Source: JAJEEA01 sp965116765 (GTDB taxonomy: Bacteria; Acidobacteriota; Vicinamibacteria; Vicinamibacterales; UBA8438). Taken from it: DNA of 64,000 nucleotides. Below are positions 44,525 through 53,665 of the stretch, piece after piece (positions within the stretch are counted from its first letter, which is position 1; the number at the start of each line of letters is the position of its first letter). The notes under the pieces are model-generated. The model did not search any database. It was not told where the DNA came from and was given only the letters and a program-made list of their open reading frames with translations. The stretch covers positions 5,394,001-5,458,000 of the forward strand of contig OZ220718.1 of NCBI GenBank assembly GCA_965116765.1. Reading direction: 5' to 3'. A program made the translations under genes and the position numbers.

Positions 44525-45850
44525 ATGCATCGGTTCTCTGCACCAGGTGATGGGGGTCGGGCCCGGACGGGAGTGCGGTTCGGTCGGGCGGCGTTGGCGC
44601 TGCTCGTCGGCCTGACCGCCCCGACCGCCGCCGGGGCGGGCGAGAACTGGCCGCACTGGCGGGGGCCGTCCGCCGACGGGGTCAGCACCGAGACCGGCCT
44701 GCCGGTGATGTGGGGGCCGGACACGAACGTGGCCTGGAAGGTGGAGATGCCGGCGTGGACGGGGTCGACCCCGATCGTCTGGGGCGAGCGCATCTTCCTC
44801 AACGTCGCCGACGGCGAGAACATCAGCCTGTGGTGCCTCGACAGGGACCGCGGCGAGACGCACTGGGTGCGCCACCTCAGCGACGGCGACCGCCGGCTGC
44901 GCAAGCAGAACATGTCGTCGCCGTCGCCGGTGACCAACGGCGAGCACGTCTACGTGATGACGGGGACGGGCCGGCTGACCGCGTTCGACTTCGAGGGCGA
45001 CCAGCTCTGGCAGCGGGACATCCAGGCGTCGTACGGCCGGTTCGGGCTCAACTGGGGATACGCGTCGTCGCCGCTCCTCGTGGACGACGCCCTGTTCGTC
45101 CAGGTCATCCACGGCATGCGGACCGACGACCCGTCCTACGTCCTGCGCATCGACCGGCACACGGGCGAGACGGTGTGGCGGGTCGAGCGGCCCACCAACG
45201 CCCGCCGCGAGTCGCCCGACTCGTACACCACGCCCGCCCTGCTCGAATACGGCGGCGCCCGCGAGATCGTGATCACGGGCGGCGACGTCGTGACCGGGCA
45301 CGATCTCGACACGGGGCGCGAGCTGTGGCGCGCCGACGGCCTGAACCCGCGCAACAACGGCGCCTACCGCATCATCGCGTCGCCGGTCGTCCACGGCGAG
45401 ATGATCTACGCGCCGACCCGGGTCCGCCCCCTCCTCGCCCTCCGGGCCGGCGGCCGGGGCGATGTCACCACCTCGCACCTCGTGTGGAAGACCGACAACG
45501 GGCCCGACGTGCCGACCCCGGTGACGGACGGGCGGTACTTCTACATCGTCAACGACCAGGGCATCGTGTGGGTGCTCGACGCGAAGACCGGGGAGCAGAT
45601 CTACGGCCGCCGGCGGCTGCGCCCGGGCACCTACAGCGCCTCGCCGGTGCTGGCCGACGGCAAGGTCTACATCACCAGCGAGGGCGGTCTGACCAGCGTC
45701 TTCCGGGCGGGGCCCGAGTTCGAGCTGCTCGCCGAGAACGACCTGGACGACTACGTCCTCAGCTCCATCGCGGTGTCCGACGGGCAGATCTTCCTGCGCA
45801 CCACCGGCCACCTCTACGCGATAGGGGAGCGCCGGGGCGGCGGCGACTGA
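44525..45850 (+). CDS. PQQ-like beta-propeller repeat protein, exported
   Basis: A 441-residue exported propeller starting at 44525 (a GTG at 44522 is also possible) with GGAAGGA upstream. After the signal peptide, ENWPHWRGPSADGVSTETGL is the classic opening of outer-membrane-assembly-protein/PQQ-like repeat proteins. Repeats such as RIDRHTGETVWRVERP, GHDLDTGRELWRADGL and VLDAKTGEQIYGRRRL follow. Dehydrogenase activity is not certain: these repeats also occur in non-enzymatic scaffolds, and the gene lacks the alcohol dehydrogenase signatures seen at 17.5 kb. Confidence 0.82.
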   Translation: MHRFSAPGDGGRARTGVRFGRAALALLVGLTAPTAAGAGENWPHWRGPSADGVSTETGLPVMWGPDTNVAWKVEMPAWTGSTPIVWGERIFLNVADGENISLWCLDRDRGETHWVRHLSDGDRRLRKQNMSSPSPVTNGEHVYVMTGTGRLTAFDFEGDQLWQRDIQASYGRFGLNWGYASSPLLVDDALFVQVIHGMRTDDPSYVLRIDRHTGETVWRVERPTNARRESPDSYTTPALLEYGGAREIVITGGDVVTGHDLDTGRELWRADGLNPRNNGAYRIIASPVVHGEMIYAPTRVRPLLALRAGGRGDVTTSHLVWKTDNGPDVPTPVTDGRYFYIVNDQGIVWVLDAKTGEQIYGRRRLRPGTYSASPVLADGKVYITSEGGLTSVFRAGPEFELLAENDLDDYVLSSIAVSDGQIFLRTTGHLYAIGERRGGGD

Positions 45851-45932
45851 GGACGGCCGGCGGGACTGGTCTGCCGCCCGCGCCGAGGGGCATCGCCGCT
45901 TCTCCACGGGGCCCGCAACGGCCGTTCCCGCC

Positions 45933-46730
45933 TCAGGTGCTCTCCCGCCGAAACCTCCCGTGCCGGAGGAAGTGCACCACCTCCTCGGCGACGTCGCGGC
46001 GGTTCATGATGAACGTGTGGGTGGCGGGCAGGACGAGGAACGACGACGAGCCTTCGACGTCGGCGCGGTCGACGCCGACGGTGCCGTCGTCGGGGCCCGG
46101 GATGAGCCAGGAACCGATGGGGTTCATGCTGCGGCTGCCGGTAATGATGCCGAGGCTGAACCGGACGGGCGGGAGCTGGCTCGCGATGCCGTCCGGCGTG
46201 GTCCCCAGCCGTTCACCCGCCGGGCCGAGGAACGACCGCAGCAGGTCGGAGTCGGCGAACGCGTCGACGATCTCGCTGCCCCGGTTGGGCGGGCTGAGCA
46301 TGACGACGCGGCCTTCGTGCGGCTCCGGCCTTTCGGAGAGGTAGCTGCGCACGAGGACGCCGCCCATCGAATGGGTGACGAAGTGCACGGCCCCGGGATT
46401 GTCCCCGCAGCATTGGGCGACGGCTTCCTCCAGGCGATCGACGAGCGTCTCTATCGGCTCGGTGCGCGACGGGTAACCGAACCGGACGACCCGGAACCCG
46501 GCCTGCTCCAGGCGGCTGGCGAGGATCGCCATCGACACCGGGGTCCGTCCCAGCCCGTGGGCGAGGATGACCGTCGACGCGCCTTCCGGCGCCGGCGATC
46601 CGCCCAGGATGCCGGACGCGAAGCCCGCGCCGACGAGGGCGCCGGCGCCGAGCAGGCCGGCGGCGAGCAGCGTGAGCCGGCGCTTCTTGAGCAGTGCGAA
46701 TCGGCTGACCAGTGCGCGCTGAGTGATCAC
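45933..46730 (-). CDS. Alpha/beta hydrolase (lipase-like), membrane-anchored or exported
   Basis: A 265-residue protein with a likely GTG start at 46730. It has a basic-hydrophobic N-terminus (LLKKRRLTLLAAGLLGAGAL) that is a signal anchor. The lipase core includes STVILAHGLGRTPVSMAIL (oxyanion region), the nucleophile elbow FVTHSMGGVLVRSYL, and a C-terminal segment with DDGTVGVDRA and ATHTFIMNR, which hold the Asp and His. It resembles short triacylglycerol lipase/PGAP1-like hydrolases; substrate unknown. Confidence 0.8.
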   Translation of the reverse strand: MITQRALVSRFALLKKRRLTLLAAGLLGAGALVGAGFASGILGGSPAPEGASTVILAHGLGRTPVSMAILASRLEQAGFRVVRFGYPSRTEPIETLVDRLEEAVAQCCGDNPGAVHFVTHSMGGVLVRSYLSERPEPHEGRVVMLSPPNRGSEIVDAFADSDLLRSFLGPAGERLGTTPDGIASQLPPVRFSLGIITGSRSMNPIGSWLIPGPDDGTVGVDRADVEGSSSFLVLPATHTFIMNRRDVAEEVVHFLRHGRFRREST

Positions 46731-46948
46731 GGGTCCCGAGGTTACATACGTTCGGGAGCTGCCGAGAGTTCGCGGCGCCGGCGCGCGCAACGGCCGTTGC
46801 GGCCTTGGAGCCGCCGCCCCGCGTCGAGCCCGGTGAGACCGGTGATCCGCCTTTCCGAGCATCGCCGCAGTCGACCCGGCGTCTGACTCACCCGGCGGAG
46901 CACGAAGGGGCCTCGTGGGCGTCGTCCGGCGCCGCCGCGCCTGTGCCC

Positions 46949-48385
46949 CTACCGCCCTCCCACCGGCCCCAGCTTCCGGACCCAACCGTCGCTCTTCGTC
47001 AGCAGGTAGAGCTCTCCCGCGGAGTCGATGCCCAGGCGGGCGTCCGCCCGGTCGCCCGGGGCGTACGTGTTACGGATGCCGGCCGCCTCGACGAGGTCGC
47101 GCTCCTCGCCGTCGATGACCAGCCGGAGCTCCCGGATCTCGGCGAGCTGGCCGGGCACGAGCCCGTCGGCGTCGATGTAGAACACCCGGCCCCGCGGGAA
47201 GTCGGTGAAGACGTACTTGCCCTGCAGCTCGGGAATGGCCTCACCGCGGTAGACGAACCCGCCGCTGACGGCGTAGCCCTCGTCGTGATCGTACTGGGCC
47301 ACCGGGTACACGAAGGGACGGTCGTCCTCGGCCGGGGGCGGGTACGCCGGTCCCGGACGGCGGGGCGTGAGCGTGTAGCCGGTGCCGAACGTGCCCTCCC
47401 GGAGCCGCCAGCCGTAGTTGGCGCCGGGCACGCCCAGGTTGACCTCTTCCACCACGTTCTGGCCGATGTCGCCCATGAACATCCGGCCGTCCGTGTCCCA
47501 CGAGAACTGCTGGGCGTGCCGCAGGCCGTAGGCCCAGATCTCGGGGGCGACGCCCGCCTCGCCCACGAAGGGATTGTCGGCGGGAACGCCGTATCCCCGG
47601 CTGCCGTCGCCGCCGAGGGGGTCGATGCGGATGATCGCGCCGTGGGGCGCGGCGAGGGACTGGCCGAAGTCGCGGGGATCGTGGGCCGCCCCGGCGTCCC
47701 CGAGGCTCGCGTAGAGCAACCCGTACTCCGGCGACCCCGGGGCCGCGTTCGGGTTGAACGCGATGGTGCCGACGTTGTGGTTGGGGGCGAACTGGCCGAT
47801 GCGGAAGACCTCGCGCGAGGTGCCGCTGAACGCGTTCGCCGCCGGGTCGTCGACCGTCCACTCCCGGATCACGCTCTCGTGGCTCCCGGCGTCGTCGTCG
47901 AGGTAGTCGGCGGTCCCGCTGTCCGACCGGGCGCTGTACGCCGTGTAGAACTTGCCGAACCCCGGCGCGCCGGCGTCGGCGAACCGCGGGTGGAACGCCA
48001 CCCCCACGAGGCCGGTCTCGTTGGGGAACATCGAGTCGTCGAAGCCGACATCGAGGGTGCGGATGTCCATGTAGGTCACCGGCGCCGTGCCGTCCTCGTC
48101 GGTGATGTACAGCAGCCCGCGCAGGTCGTTGAGGACCAGCCGCCCCGAGCCGTCTCCGATCGGCGTCAGATACTGGATGCGCGCGTAGGCCTCGTTCGTC
48201 ATGGCGTCCACGGCGGAATCCGAGGTCCGCGGCGCGCGGACGAACGGGGTCGCCGCCACGACGAGGTCCCCCTTCAGGATCGGGTCGGGAATGGGGTCGG
48301 CCAGGGGTTCCACCTGCGCCGCGACCGGGAGGGCCGAGACGGCGAGGACCAAGGCGGTGGTTCCGAGCGATCGTGCGAAGTACAT
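46949..48385 (-). CDS. PQQ-dependent sugar dehydrogenase-type six-bladed propeller, exported
   Basis: A 478-residue protein starting at 48385 (MYFARSLGTTALVLAVSALP signal peptide, CGGAG upstream). It carries the soluble glucose/sorbosone dehydrogenase fold. Visible motifs are FPNETGLVGVAFHPRF, PNHNVGTIAFNP, DPRDFGQSLAAPHGAIIRID, EIWAYGLRHAQQFSWD and GDIGQNVVEEVNLGVPGANY followed by GW. Several of these carry the His, Arg and Asp that hold PQQ and the calcium ion in relatives. It likely oxidises a sugar or related alcohol in the periplasm. Confidence 0.88.
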   Translation of the reverse strand: MYFARSLGTTALVLAVSALPVAAQVEPLADPIPDPILKGDLVVAATPFVRAPRTSDSAVDAMTNEAYARIQYLTPIGDGSGRLVLNDLRGLLYITDEDGTAPVTYMDIRTLDVGFDDSMFPNETGLVGVAFHPRFADAGAPGFGKFYTAYSARSDSGTADYLDDDAGSHESVIREWTVDDPAANAFSGTSREVFRIGQFAPNHNVGTIAFNPNAAPGSPEYGLLYASLGDAGAAHDPRDFGQSLAAPHGAIIRIDPLGGDGSRGYGVPADNPFVGEAGVAPEIWAYGLRHAQQFSWDTDGRMFMGDIGQNVVEEVNLGVPGANYGWRLREGTFGTGYTLTPRRPGPAYPPPAEDDRPFVYPVAQYDHDEGYAVSGGFVYRGEAIPELQGKYVFTDFPRGRVFYIDADGLVPGQLAEIRELRLVIDGEERDLVEAAGIRNTYAPGDRADARLGIDSAGELYLLTKSDGWVRKLGPVGGR

Positions 48386-48718
48386 AGCGGGCTCCGTTGG
48401 CTGCGTGGTGGGTAGCGACGTCGCGGATGGCCAGCACAGGCCGTGGTGGACGTGTCGATCATACCGGCAGCCGCGACGACGGGGAACCCGGTGCTTGGTG
48501 CGCTTGAAGGGTGTCGCGCCTGCGGTCCCCTCACCGCTCCCCGATGGGACTGGAAGATCGGGCCGTGGTCCACGTCCGGTCCGTGGCGGATGCAGCACTC
48601 GCACCCCCGGCCCGCCCGGCTCGACGATGCGCGGCCTCGGCCGCATGATGGATTGCCGATGCGGGGTCGAGGTTGTCCGGCGTCCGTGACCGGACCGTGG
48701 TCGGCGCCGCGCAGCCTG
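48386..48718. other. Intergenic region upstream of the sugar dehydrogenase gene
   Basis: 333 bp between the start of the dehydrogenase gene and the end of the TOPRIM-like gene. No gene, repeat or convincing promoter was recognised. Confidence 0.4.
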
Positions 48719-49288
48719 TCAGCGAGGCTCGAGATGCGCCGCGATTCGGTCGCGGAGGCGTTTCGTCTCGGGGCATAGTCGATACAGCAGCGGGAGATTC
48801 CGGAGCGACCTCGTGATCATCATGTCTCTGCCGCCCCCGGGTCGGCGCGCGTGTCCGTGTCTCGCGAGGAGCGGCTCGAACACTTCCTCTCTCATCCGAG
48901 GGTGGTTGCGAACCTCCTCCCAACTCATGTGCAGTTCGTGGCGGAACGGGACGCAGGCATAGATGTCGACTTCCGGCTGGGCCGGACAGCAGAGCAGCGA
49001 AACTCCTCGGGATCTCGAGACGGCTTCCAGGTGGTCCATGGCGTCGCGCTTCGCACGGTCGGCGTCGGGAATGAACAGCCAGAGGTCGTAGAACGCATAG
49101 CTGGCATGGAGCTCGTCACCGCGGATGGTCCGCGCTGCGTCGGGGTAACCTTGGACGCGTGGGTTTTCAAGTACCTTCACTCTGGCTCTGGGTCGGCCCG
49201 CGTCGCCCAGCAACGCCTCGGTCAACGGCTTGAGGATGTGTCCGTTCAGGGTTGGATCTTCCGGGACGACGAGCACCTTGAAGCTCAC
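48719..49288 (-). CDS. TOPRIM-like small protein, partner of AAA ATPase (DUF4276-like)
   Basis: A 189-residue protein with a GTG at 49288 overlapping the ATPase stop as GTGA. The acidic motifs of a TOPRIM-type nuclease fold are arranged in order: a Glu in VLVVPEDPTLNGHILKPL, a DxD in LWLFIPDADRAKRDAMDH, and a Glu in CCPAQPEVDIYACVPF. DUF4276-like proteins have the same order. It would be the nuclease half of an ATPase-nuclease pair, similar in logic to OLD-family or PARIS-type defence systems. No recognised family gives a full-length match from memory, so the fold call is inference. Confidence 0.55.
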   Translation of the reverse strand: MSFKVLVVPEDPTLNGHILKPLTEALLGDAGRPRARVKVLENPRVQGYPDAARTIRGDELHASYAFYDLWLFIPDADRAKRDAMDHLEAVSRSRGVSLLCCPAQPEVDIYACVPFRHELHMSWEEVRNHPRMREEVFEPLLARHGHARRPGGGRDMMITRSLRNLPLLYRLCPETKRLRDRIAAHLEPR

Positions 49289-50598
49289 AGCGCCGCTTCC
49301 AGCCAGCCCTCCGAGAACAGCTCGGACGGGGGGCGCTTCTTGACGACGTCCATGAAATGCGGTACGTCCGCCAGGGCACAGATCCGCGATTCGCCGGTCT
49401 CTTCGTCGCGCTTGCAGACGAACGTCGTTCGGTAGTCTTCCTCCCCGAGCCAGTCCAGCACCGTCGCCGAATGCGTCGTCGCGACGACCTGCGTCGCCGC
49501 GGCCGTCGACTGGCTGCGCAACAGCTCGAGGAGGAGCCGGGCTCGGCTCGCATGAGTGCCGTTCTCGATCTCCTCCATCATCATGAGGCTGGGCATGTCC
49601 GGCTGAAAGAAAGCCGCGGTGAGTGCCGCAAAGCGCAAGGTGCCGTCGCTGAGGACCATCGCCGGAAACTCTCGGCCGTTCTCTCGCAGCATGAAGAGCG
49701 GTTCGTCCACGGCGCCGAGGAGCACGCCCACGTCGTCGATCTCCTCGGGGCGAAGTTGCCGGAGCCACGACAGATAGGCGTCCTTGGTCTGTTCGTCCTG
49801 GCATATCGCGTGCACGAGGGCCGCGAAGTTCTCCCCTCGGTCGCCCATCTGCCGCACCTGGGCCACCTGCGAATACTGCCTCAGCAGACGCACTTCGGGC
49901 TCCACCTGTCGGATGTTGGCGAGCACCTCGGCCACGTCGATGGCCAGGTGGTCCCACGAGGGCGGCAACTCCGGATTCGCAGCGTCGCCCGCGCTTCGTG
50001 CGGCGCCGCCCTCGTGCCGCCAGGGACCGGCCAGTTGCCCCAGTGCCGGACGCGTCCGCTGCAACTGGGCGGACCAGACCGCCCCGTCCTCAATGGGGCA
50101 CCATACCGGGAGCTTCGGGTCCGTCTGCGAGAAGCCTTCGATGCGGTCGGTGTTGTAGATGACGGTCCCCTCCCCCTCGAGACGCTCGCGGGTCACGCAG
50201 CTCGACTCCGGCGAGAACTCGCTCAGGAGCTCCCACTTCAAGCGGTTCCCCCCCTCGGAGGCGTGCTTGCCCGTCCCGATGCGGTCGATGTCGAGGTCAC
50301 CCCGCACCTCGAACGTCACATCTCCTGTTCCGCCTCCGCTCCCTCCGCCGCCGGCGAAGCACGCGTGGCGGCTTCCCCCTCGAATGCCGTCCCACGCCGC
50401 GCCGGTCGCGCTCCTGGGCTTTCCGTCGAGGATCTCGCTGATCGTGAAGCCGCTCCCCACGCCTTGCAGCACGCGTAGCGCGTCGAGCACGTTCGACTTG
50501 CCGCTGCCGTTCGTGCCCACGAGCAGGTTCATCCGGCCCAGCTTCAGCTCGACGCGACGCAGGCTCTTGAAATTCTCGATGACGATGCGGTCGATCAC
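49285..50598 (-). CDS. AAA-family ATPase (AAA_21/SMC-like, OLD-type head)
   Basis: A 437-residue SMC/RecF-like ATPase with a GTG start at 50598 after GGGAGGTGG. Walker A is in IENFKSLRRVELKLGRMNLL then VGTNGSGKSNVLDAL (residues about 28-36). The signature-like region FPAMVLSDGTLRFAALTAAF and Walker B MPSLMMMEEIENGTHASRAR lie near residues 320-350. The D-loop/switch is TQVVATTHSATVLDW. Glycine-rich segments (FAGGGGSGGGTGDV) interrupt the domain. Overlaps with a microprotein gene upstream and a TOPRIM-like gene downstream indicate a tightly coupled operon. Such pairs are typical of phage-defence or DNA-repair modules. Confidence 0.85.
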   Translation of the reverse strand: MIDRIVIENFKSLRRVELKLGRMNLLVGTNGSGKSNVLDALRVLQGVGSGFTISEILDGKPRSATGAAWDGIRGGSRHACFAGGGGSGGGTGDVTFEVRGDLDIDRIGTGKHASEGGNRLKWELLSEFSPESSCVTRERLEGEGTVIYNTDRIEGFSQTDPKLPVWCPIEDGAVWSAQLQRTRPALGQLAGPWRHEGGAARSAGDAANPELPPSWDHLAIDVAEVLANIRQVEPEVRLLRQYSQVAQVRQMGDRGENFAALVHAICQDEQTKDAYLSWLRQLRPEEIDDVGVLLGAVDEPLFMLRENGREFPAMVLSDGTLRFAALTAAFFQPDMPSLMMMEEIENGTHASRARLLLELLRSQSTAAATQVVATTHSATVLDWLGEEDYRTTFVCKRDEETGESRICALADVPHFMDVVKKRPPSELFSEGWLEAAL

Positions 50599-50771
50599 GC
50601 CCGCCACCTCCCTTCCGTCGGCACGCGCGGGCCTTCGCTGCCGTAGACGACGTCGTGTGCCTCGAGCTCGACAGGTGGAATGTCGTTCGGGCGAGCAGGG
50701 CAGGGGAGCGCGATGACGGTGGAGCCGGCGTCCCTTGTGGTCCGGATGGAGGTCTTCTTCATGAGCGGCAT
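50595..50771 (-). CDS. 58-residue microprotein, first gene of the ATPase operon
   Basis: A short frame from ATG 50771 to TGA 50595, whose stop overlaps the ATPase GTG as GTGA. It reads KKTSIRTTRDAGSTVIALPC then PARPNDIPPVELEAHDVVYG; an alternative start is the ATG at 50762. A TACAAT box lies eight bases before the ATG, so the mRNA may be leaderless. No family is recognised. The overlap and the promoter make it likely to be translated and to belong to the module. Confidence 0.55.
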   Translation of the reverse strand: MPLMKKTSIRTTRDAGSTVIALPCPARPNDIPPVELEAHDVVYGSEGPRVPTEGRWRA

Positions 50772-50779
50772 GCGCCCCC

Positions 50780-50785
50780 ATTGTA
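50780..50785 (-). promoter_or_regulatory. -10 box of the ATPase-TOPRIM operon
   Basis: TACAAT on the minus strand, eight bases before the microprotein ATG. No good -35 hexamer is seen 16-18 bp further upstream. Confidence 0.35.
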
Positions 50786-50989
50786 GTCGCCCGGTACAGG
50801 AACCATGGCTGCAGGGATGGGGCTGCTCCGGCGGCCGGAACGCCGCCCCTTTTTGGTGGGTCGGCTATCCCGTTCAAGCCGGGGTAGCGGCGGGCTGACC
50901 GGAGTTCGGCTGCCGGGGCAACGTCGCGTGCGGCTCCGCCGCTGGCCAGCGCCTCACGAGCGTTGGCGACGTTCTGTGGGCGTGGACTC

Positions 50990-53665
50990 CTACTCCGTCC
51001 GCAGCGCCACGAGCGGATCCACCCGACTGGCGCGCCGGGCCGGGGACCACGCGGCGGCGGCAGCCACCGCGAGCAGCAGCACGGACACCGCGGCCAGCGT
51101 CGCGGCGTCGAACGGGGCCACGTCGAAGAGCAGGCTGGTGAGGGTCTGCGAGAACAGCAGCGACGCGAGCAGCCCCGCCGCGACGCCGGCGCCCGCGAGG
51201 CCGACGGCGCCGCGGACGACCATCCACACGACGTTGCGCGGCTCGGCCCCCATGGCAAGGCGCAGGCCGATCTCGCGGGTCCGCTGCGACGTGGCCACCG
51301 CGATCACCCCGTAGATGCCGAGGCCGGCGAGGGCGAGGGCCGCCGCCCCGAACAGGGCGAGGAGCAGGGTCGTGAACCGCCGCGCCGCGAGGGTGTCCGA
51401 CAGGAGCTGATCGACCGTTGCGACGCTGTAGAAGGCGAGGTGCGGGGCGGCGTCCCAGACGACGCTCTGGATGGCGGAGATGCTGGCCGCCGGATCCCCG
51501 CCGGTCCGGACGACGTAGGTCATCGCGCCGTTCGGCGCCTGCGCGTGGGGGACGAACACCTCGGGGCGCGGGGGGCTGTCGAAGCCCCGCGGCCGCACCG
51601 TGCCGACGACGCCGACGATTTCCGCCTCGAAGGTCTCCATGATGAACGCCTGTCCCGACACCTGCACGCTCACCCGCCGCGTGAGCGGATTCCCGTCCGG
51701 CCAGTGCTGCCGGGCCAGCGTCTCGTTGACGACCGCGACGGCCGGCCCCTCGGCGTCGTCGCGCTCGTCGAACCACCGCCCGGCCCGGAGCGGGACGCGC
51801 ATCGTGTCGAGGTAGCCCGGGGTGACCATGGAGACGGCCGTCGACGGCTCCTCGCCGGGCGGGGGCGGCGGCCGGTCGTGCAAGGTCAGGGGGCTCTGAG
51901 CGCTCAGGTCGGCGAGGCCGAGCGGGAACGCCGATACGGCGCCGGCGGCGGCGACGCCGGGGAGGGCGCGGATGCCCGCGAGGGTCTCGCGGAAGAAGCC
52001 CGGCGTGGCCTCGGTGCCGCCGCCTTCCCCGTAATGGAACACCTGCAGCGCCGCCGTGTTCTGCGGGGCGAAGCCGAGGTCGACGTTCACCAGCCGCACG
52101 AAGCTCTGCATGAGGAGGCCCGCGCCGACCAGGAGCACGAGGGCGAGGGCGACCTCGGCCGCCACCAGCGTGCGCCGCAGCCGCTGCTGGGCCGGCGTGT
52201 CACCGGCGCGGTGGCCCCGGGTGAGGGGGCCGTTGACGTCCTGCCGGAGTATCCGGACGGCGGGCGCGCAGCCGAACGCCAGGGCCGTGAGCACGACGAG
52301 GCCGGCCGTGAACCCGAGGAGCCGCTGGTTTACGGCTATCTGCGCGAGGCGCGGCGCGTCGGCGGGCATGAGCGCCACGAGCAGGTCGAGGGCGTAGGCG
52401 GTCGCCACGAGGCCGCCGAGGCCGCCGAGGGCCGCGATGACCACGCTCTCTGTCAAGAGCTGGCGCAGAAGGCGTCCGGGGCCGCCGCCCACCGCCGAGC
52501 GGACCGCGAACTCCTGCTCGCGCCGCGAGTAGCGGGCCAGCATGAGATTGGCGACGTTGACGCAGGCGATGAGGAGGACGAAGACCACGGCCCCCCACAG
52601 CAACAGCAGCACCGGGCGGACCGCTGCGATCTGACGCGTCTGCAAGGGGATGACGCGCGCGCCGACGCCGGCGTTGGTGCGTGGATGGTCGGCGGCGAGC
52701 CGGCCGGCGACGGCGTCCATCTCGGCCTGGGCCCCGGCCAGGGTGACGTCGGGGCGGATCCGGGCGACCACCTGCCACCAGCCGCCGCTGCGAATGTAGC
52801 TCTCGTACTCGGCGACGGCCTTGGGGAGGAAGATGTCCCGATCGCTTCGACCGCGCTCCAGCCGGAGCTCGAAGCTCGGAGCGAGGACCCCCACCACCGT
52901 GTGCGGCTCGCCGTCCAGCACCAGGGTCCGGCCGATGATGGCGGGGTCGCCGTCGAAGCGGCGCCGCCAGAGTCCGTCCGTCATGACGACCACGCCGCTG
53001 CCCGGCCGGTGATCGTCGGGCAGGAACGTGCGCCCGCGGGCGGCGCCCGCGCCGAGCGCCTCGAAGAACCCTTCCGTGACCTGCCACCCGTAGAGCACCT
53101 CGGGCTCGTCGGCGCCGGTGAGGTCGACCGACCACGGATCGAGGGCCGCGACGTGCTCGAAGCTCGTCGCCTGCTCGCGCCAGTCGAGGAAGTTCGCGGA
53201 GGCGACCTCGGCGGGCTGGTTGCCGTTCTCGGGGTCCGTCTCCCACAGGGTGACGAGACGCTCCGGCTCGGGAAAGGGCGGCGGCTGCAGCAGCACCGCG
53301 TCCACCACCGAGAAGGTCGCGGTGGTCGCGCTGATCGCCAGCGTCAGGGTCAGCACCGTGGTCGCCGTGAACCCGGGGTTCCGGCGCAGCACCCGCAGGA
53401 CGTAACGGACGTCCTGCAGCACGTGCTCCATCGCCGCCCCGAACCGCGCCTCGCGAACGTGGTTCCGGGCCGACTCGAGTCCCCCGAGGGCCGCAAGCGC
53501 CTGCCGGCGCGCCTCGGCCGGCGAAACACCCTGCGCCCGCCGCGCTTCCGCCTCGAGCGCGACGTGGTGCCGCAATTCGTCGTCCAGCTCGCGGTCGACG
53601 CGACCGCGGTCGATGAGAGCCCGCAGCCGGACCCGCCATGCGTAGAGCCAACGCTCGAAAGACAT
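50990..53665 (-). CDS. ADOP-type ABC transporter permease (MacB/FtsX, acidobacterial duplicated orphan permease)
   Basis: An 891-residue permease starting at 53665 after GGAGGCGG. It has the ADOP N-terminal helix-rich segment (RVDRELDDELRHHVALEAEA, then RQALAALGGLESAR), a first MacB periplasmic domain, and a TM bundle (VRPVLLLLWGAVVFVLLIAC VN). A duplicated second MacB/FtsX module follows, ending in ARRASRVDPLVALRTE. No ATPase is adjacent, as usual for this family ('orphan'). The neighbouring PadR-type regulator is also the usual partner, here in a fused form. Substrate unknown. Confidence 0.93.
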   Translation of the reverse strand: MSFERWLYAWRVRLRALIDRGRVDRELDDELRHHVALEAEARRAQGVSPAEARRQALAALGGLESARNHVREARFGAAMEHVLQDVRYVLRVLRRNPGFTATTVLTLTLAISATTATFSVVDAVLLQPPPFPEPERLVTLWETDPENGNQPAEVASANFLDWREQATSFEHVAALDPWSVDLTGADEPEVLYGWQVTEGFFEALGAGAARGRTFLPDDHRPGSGVVVMTDGLWRRRFDGDPAIIGRTLVLDGEPHTVVGVLAPSFELRLERGRSDRDIFLPKAVAEYESYIRSGGWWQVVARIRPDVTLAGAQAEMDAVAGRLAADHPRTNAGVGARVIPLQTRQIAAVRPVLLLLWGAVVFVLLIACVNVANLMLARYSRREQEFAVRSAVGGGPGRLLRQLLTESVVIAALGGLGGLVATAYALDLLVALMPADAPRLAQIAVNQRLLGFTAGLVVLTALAFGCAPAVRILRQDVNGPLTRGHRAGDTPAQQRLRRTLVAAEVALALVLLVGAGLLMQSFVRLVNVDLGFAPQNTAALQVFHYGEGGGTEATPGFFRETLAGIRALPGVAAAGAVSAFPLGLADLSAQSPLTLHDRPPPPPGEEPSTAVSMVTPGYLDTMRVPLRAGRWFDERDDAEGPAVAVVNETLARQHWPDGNPLTRRVSVQVSGQAFIMETFEAEIVGVVGTVRPRGFDSPPRPEVFVPHAQAPNGAMTYVVRTGGDPAASISAIQSVVWDAAPHLAFYSVATVDQLLSDTLAARRFTTLLLALFGAAALALAGLGIYGVIAVATSQRTREIGLRLAMGAEPRNVVWMVVRGAVGLAGAGVAAGLLASLLFSQTLTSLLFDVAPFDAATLAAVSVLLLAVAAAAAWSPARRASRVDPLVALRTE

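Noticed and set aside
50826..50857. GC stem followed by CTTTTT on the plus strand, resembling a terminator
   Set aside because: No plus-strand gene leads into it; the neighbouring genes are read from the other strand, so the T-run is probably fortuitous.
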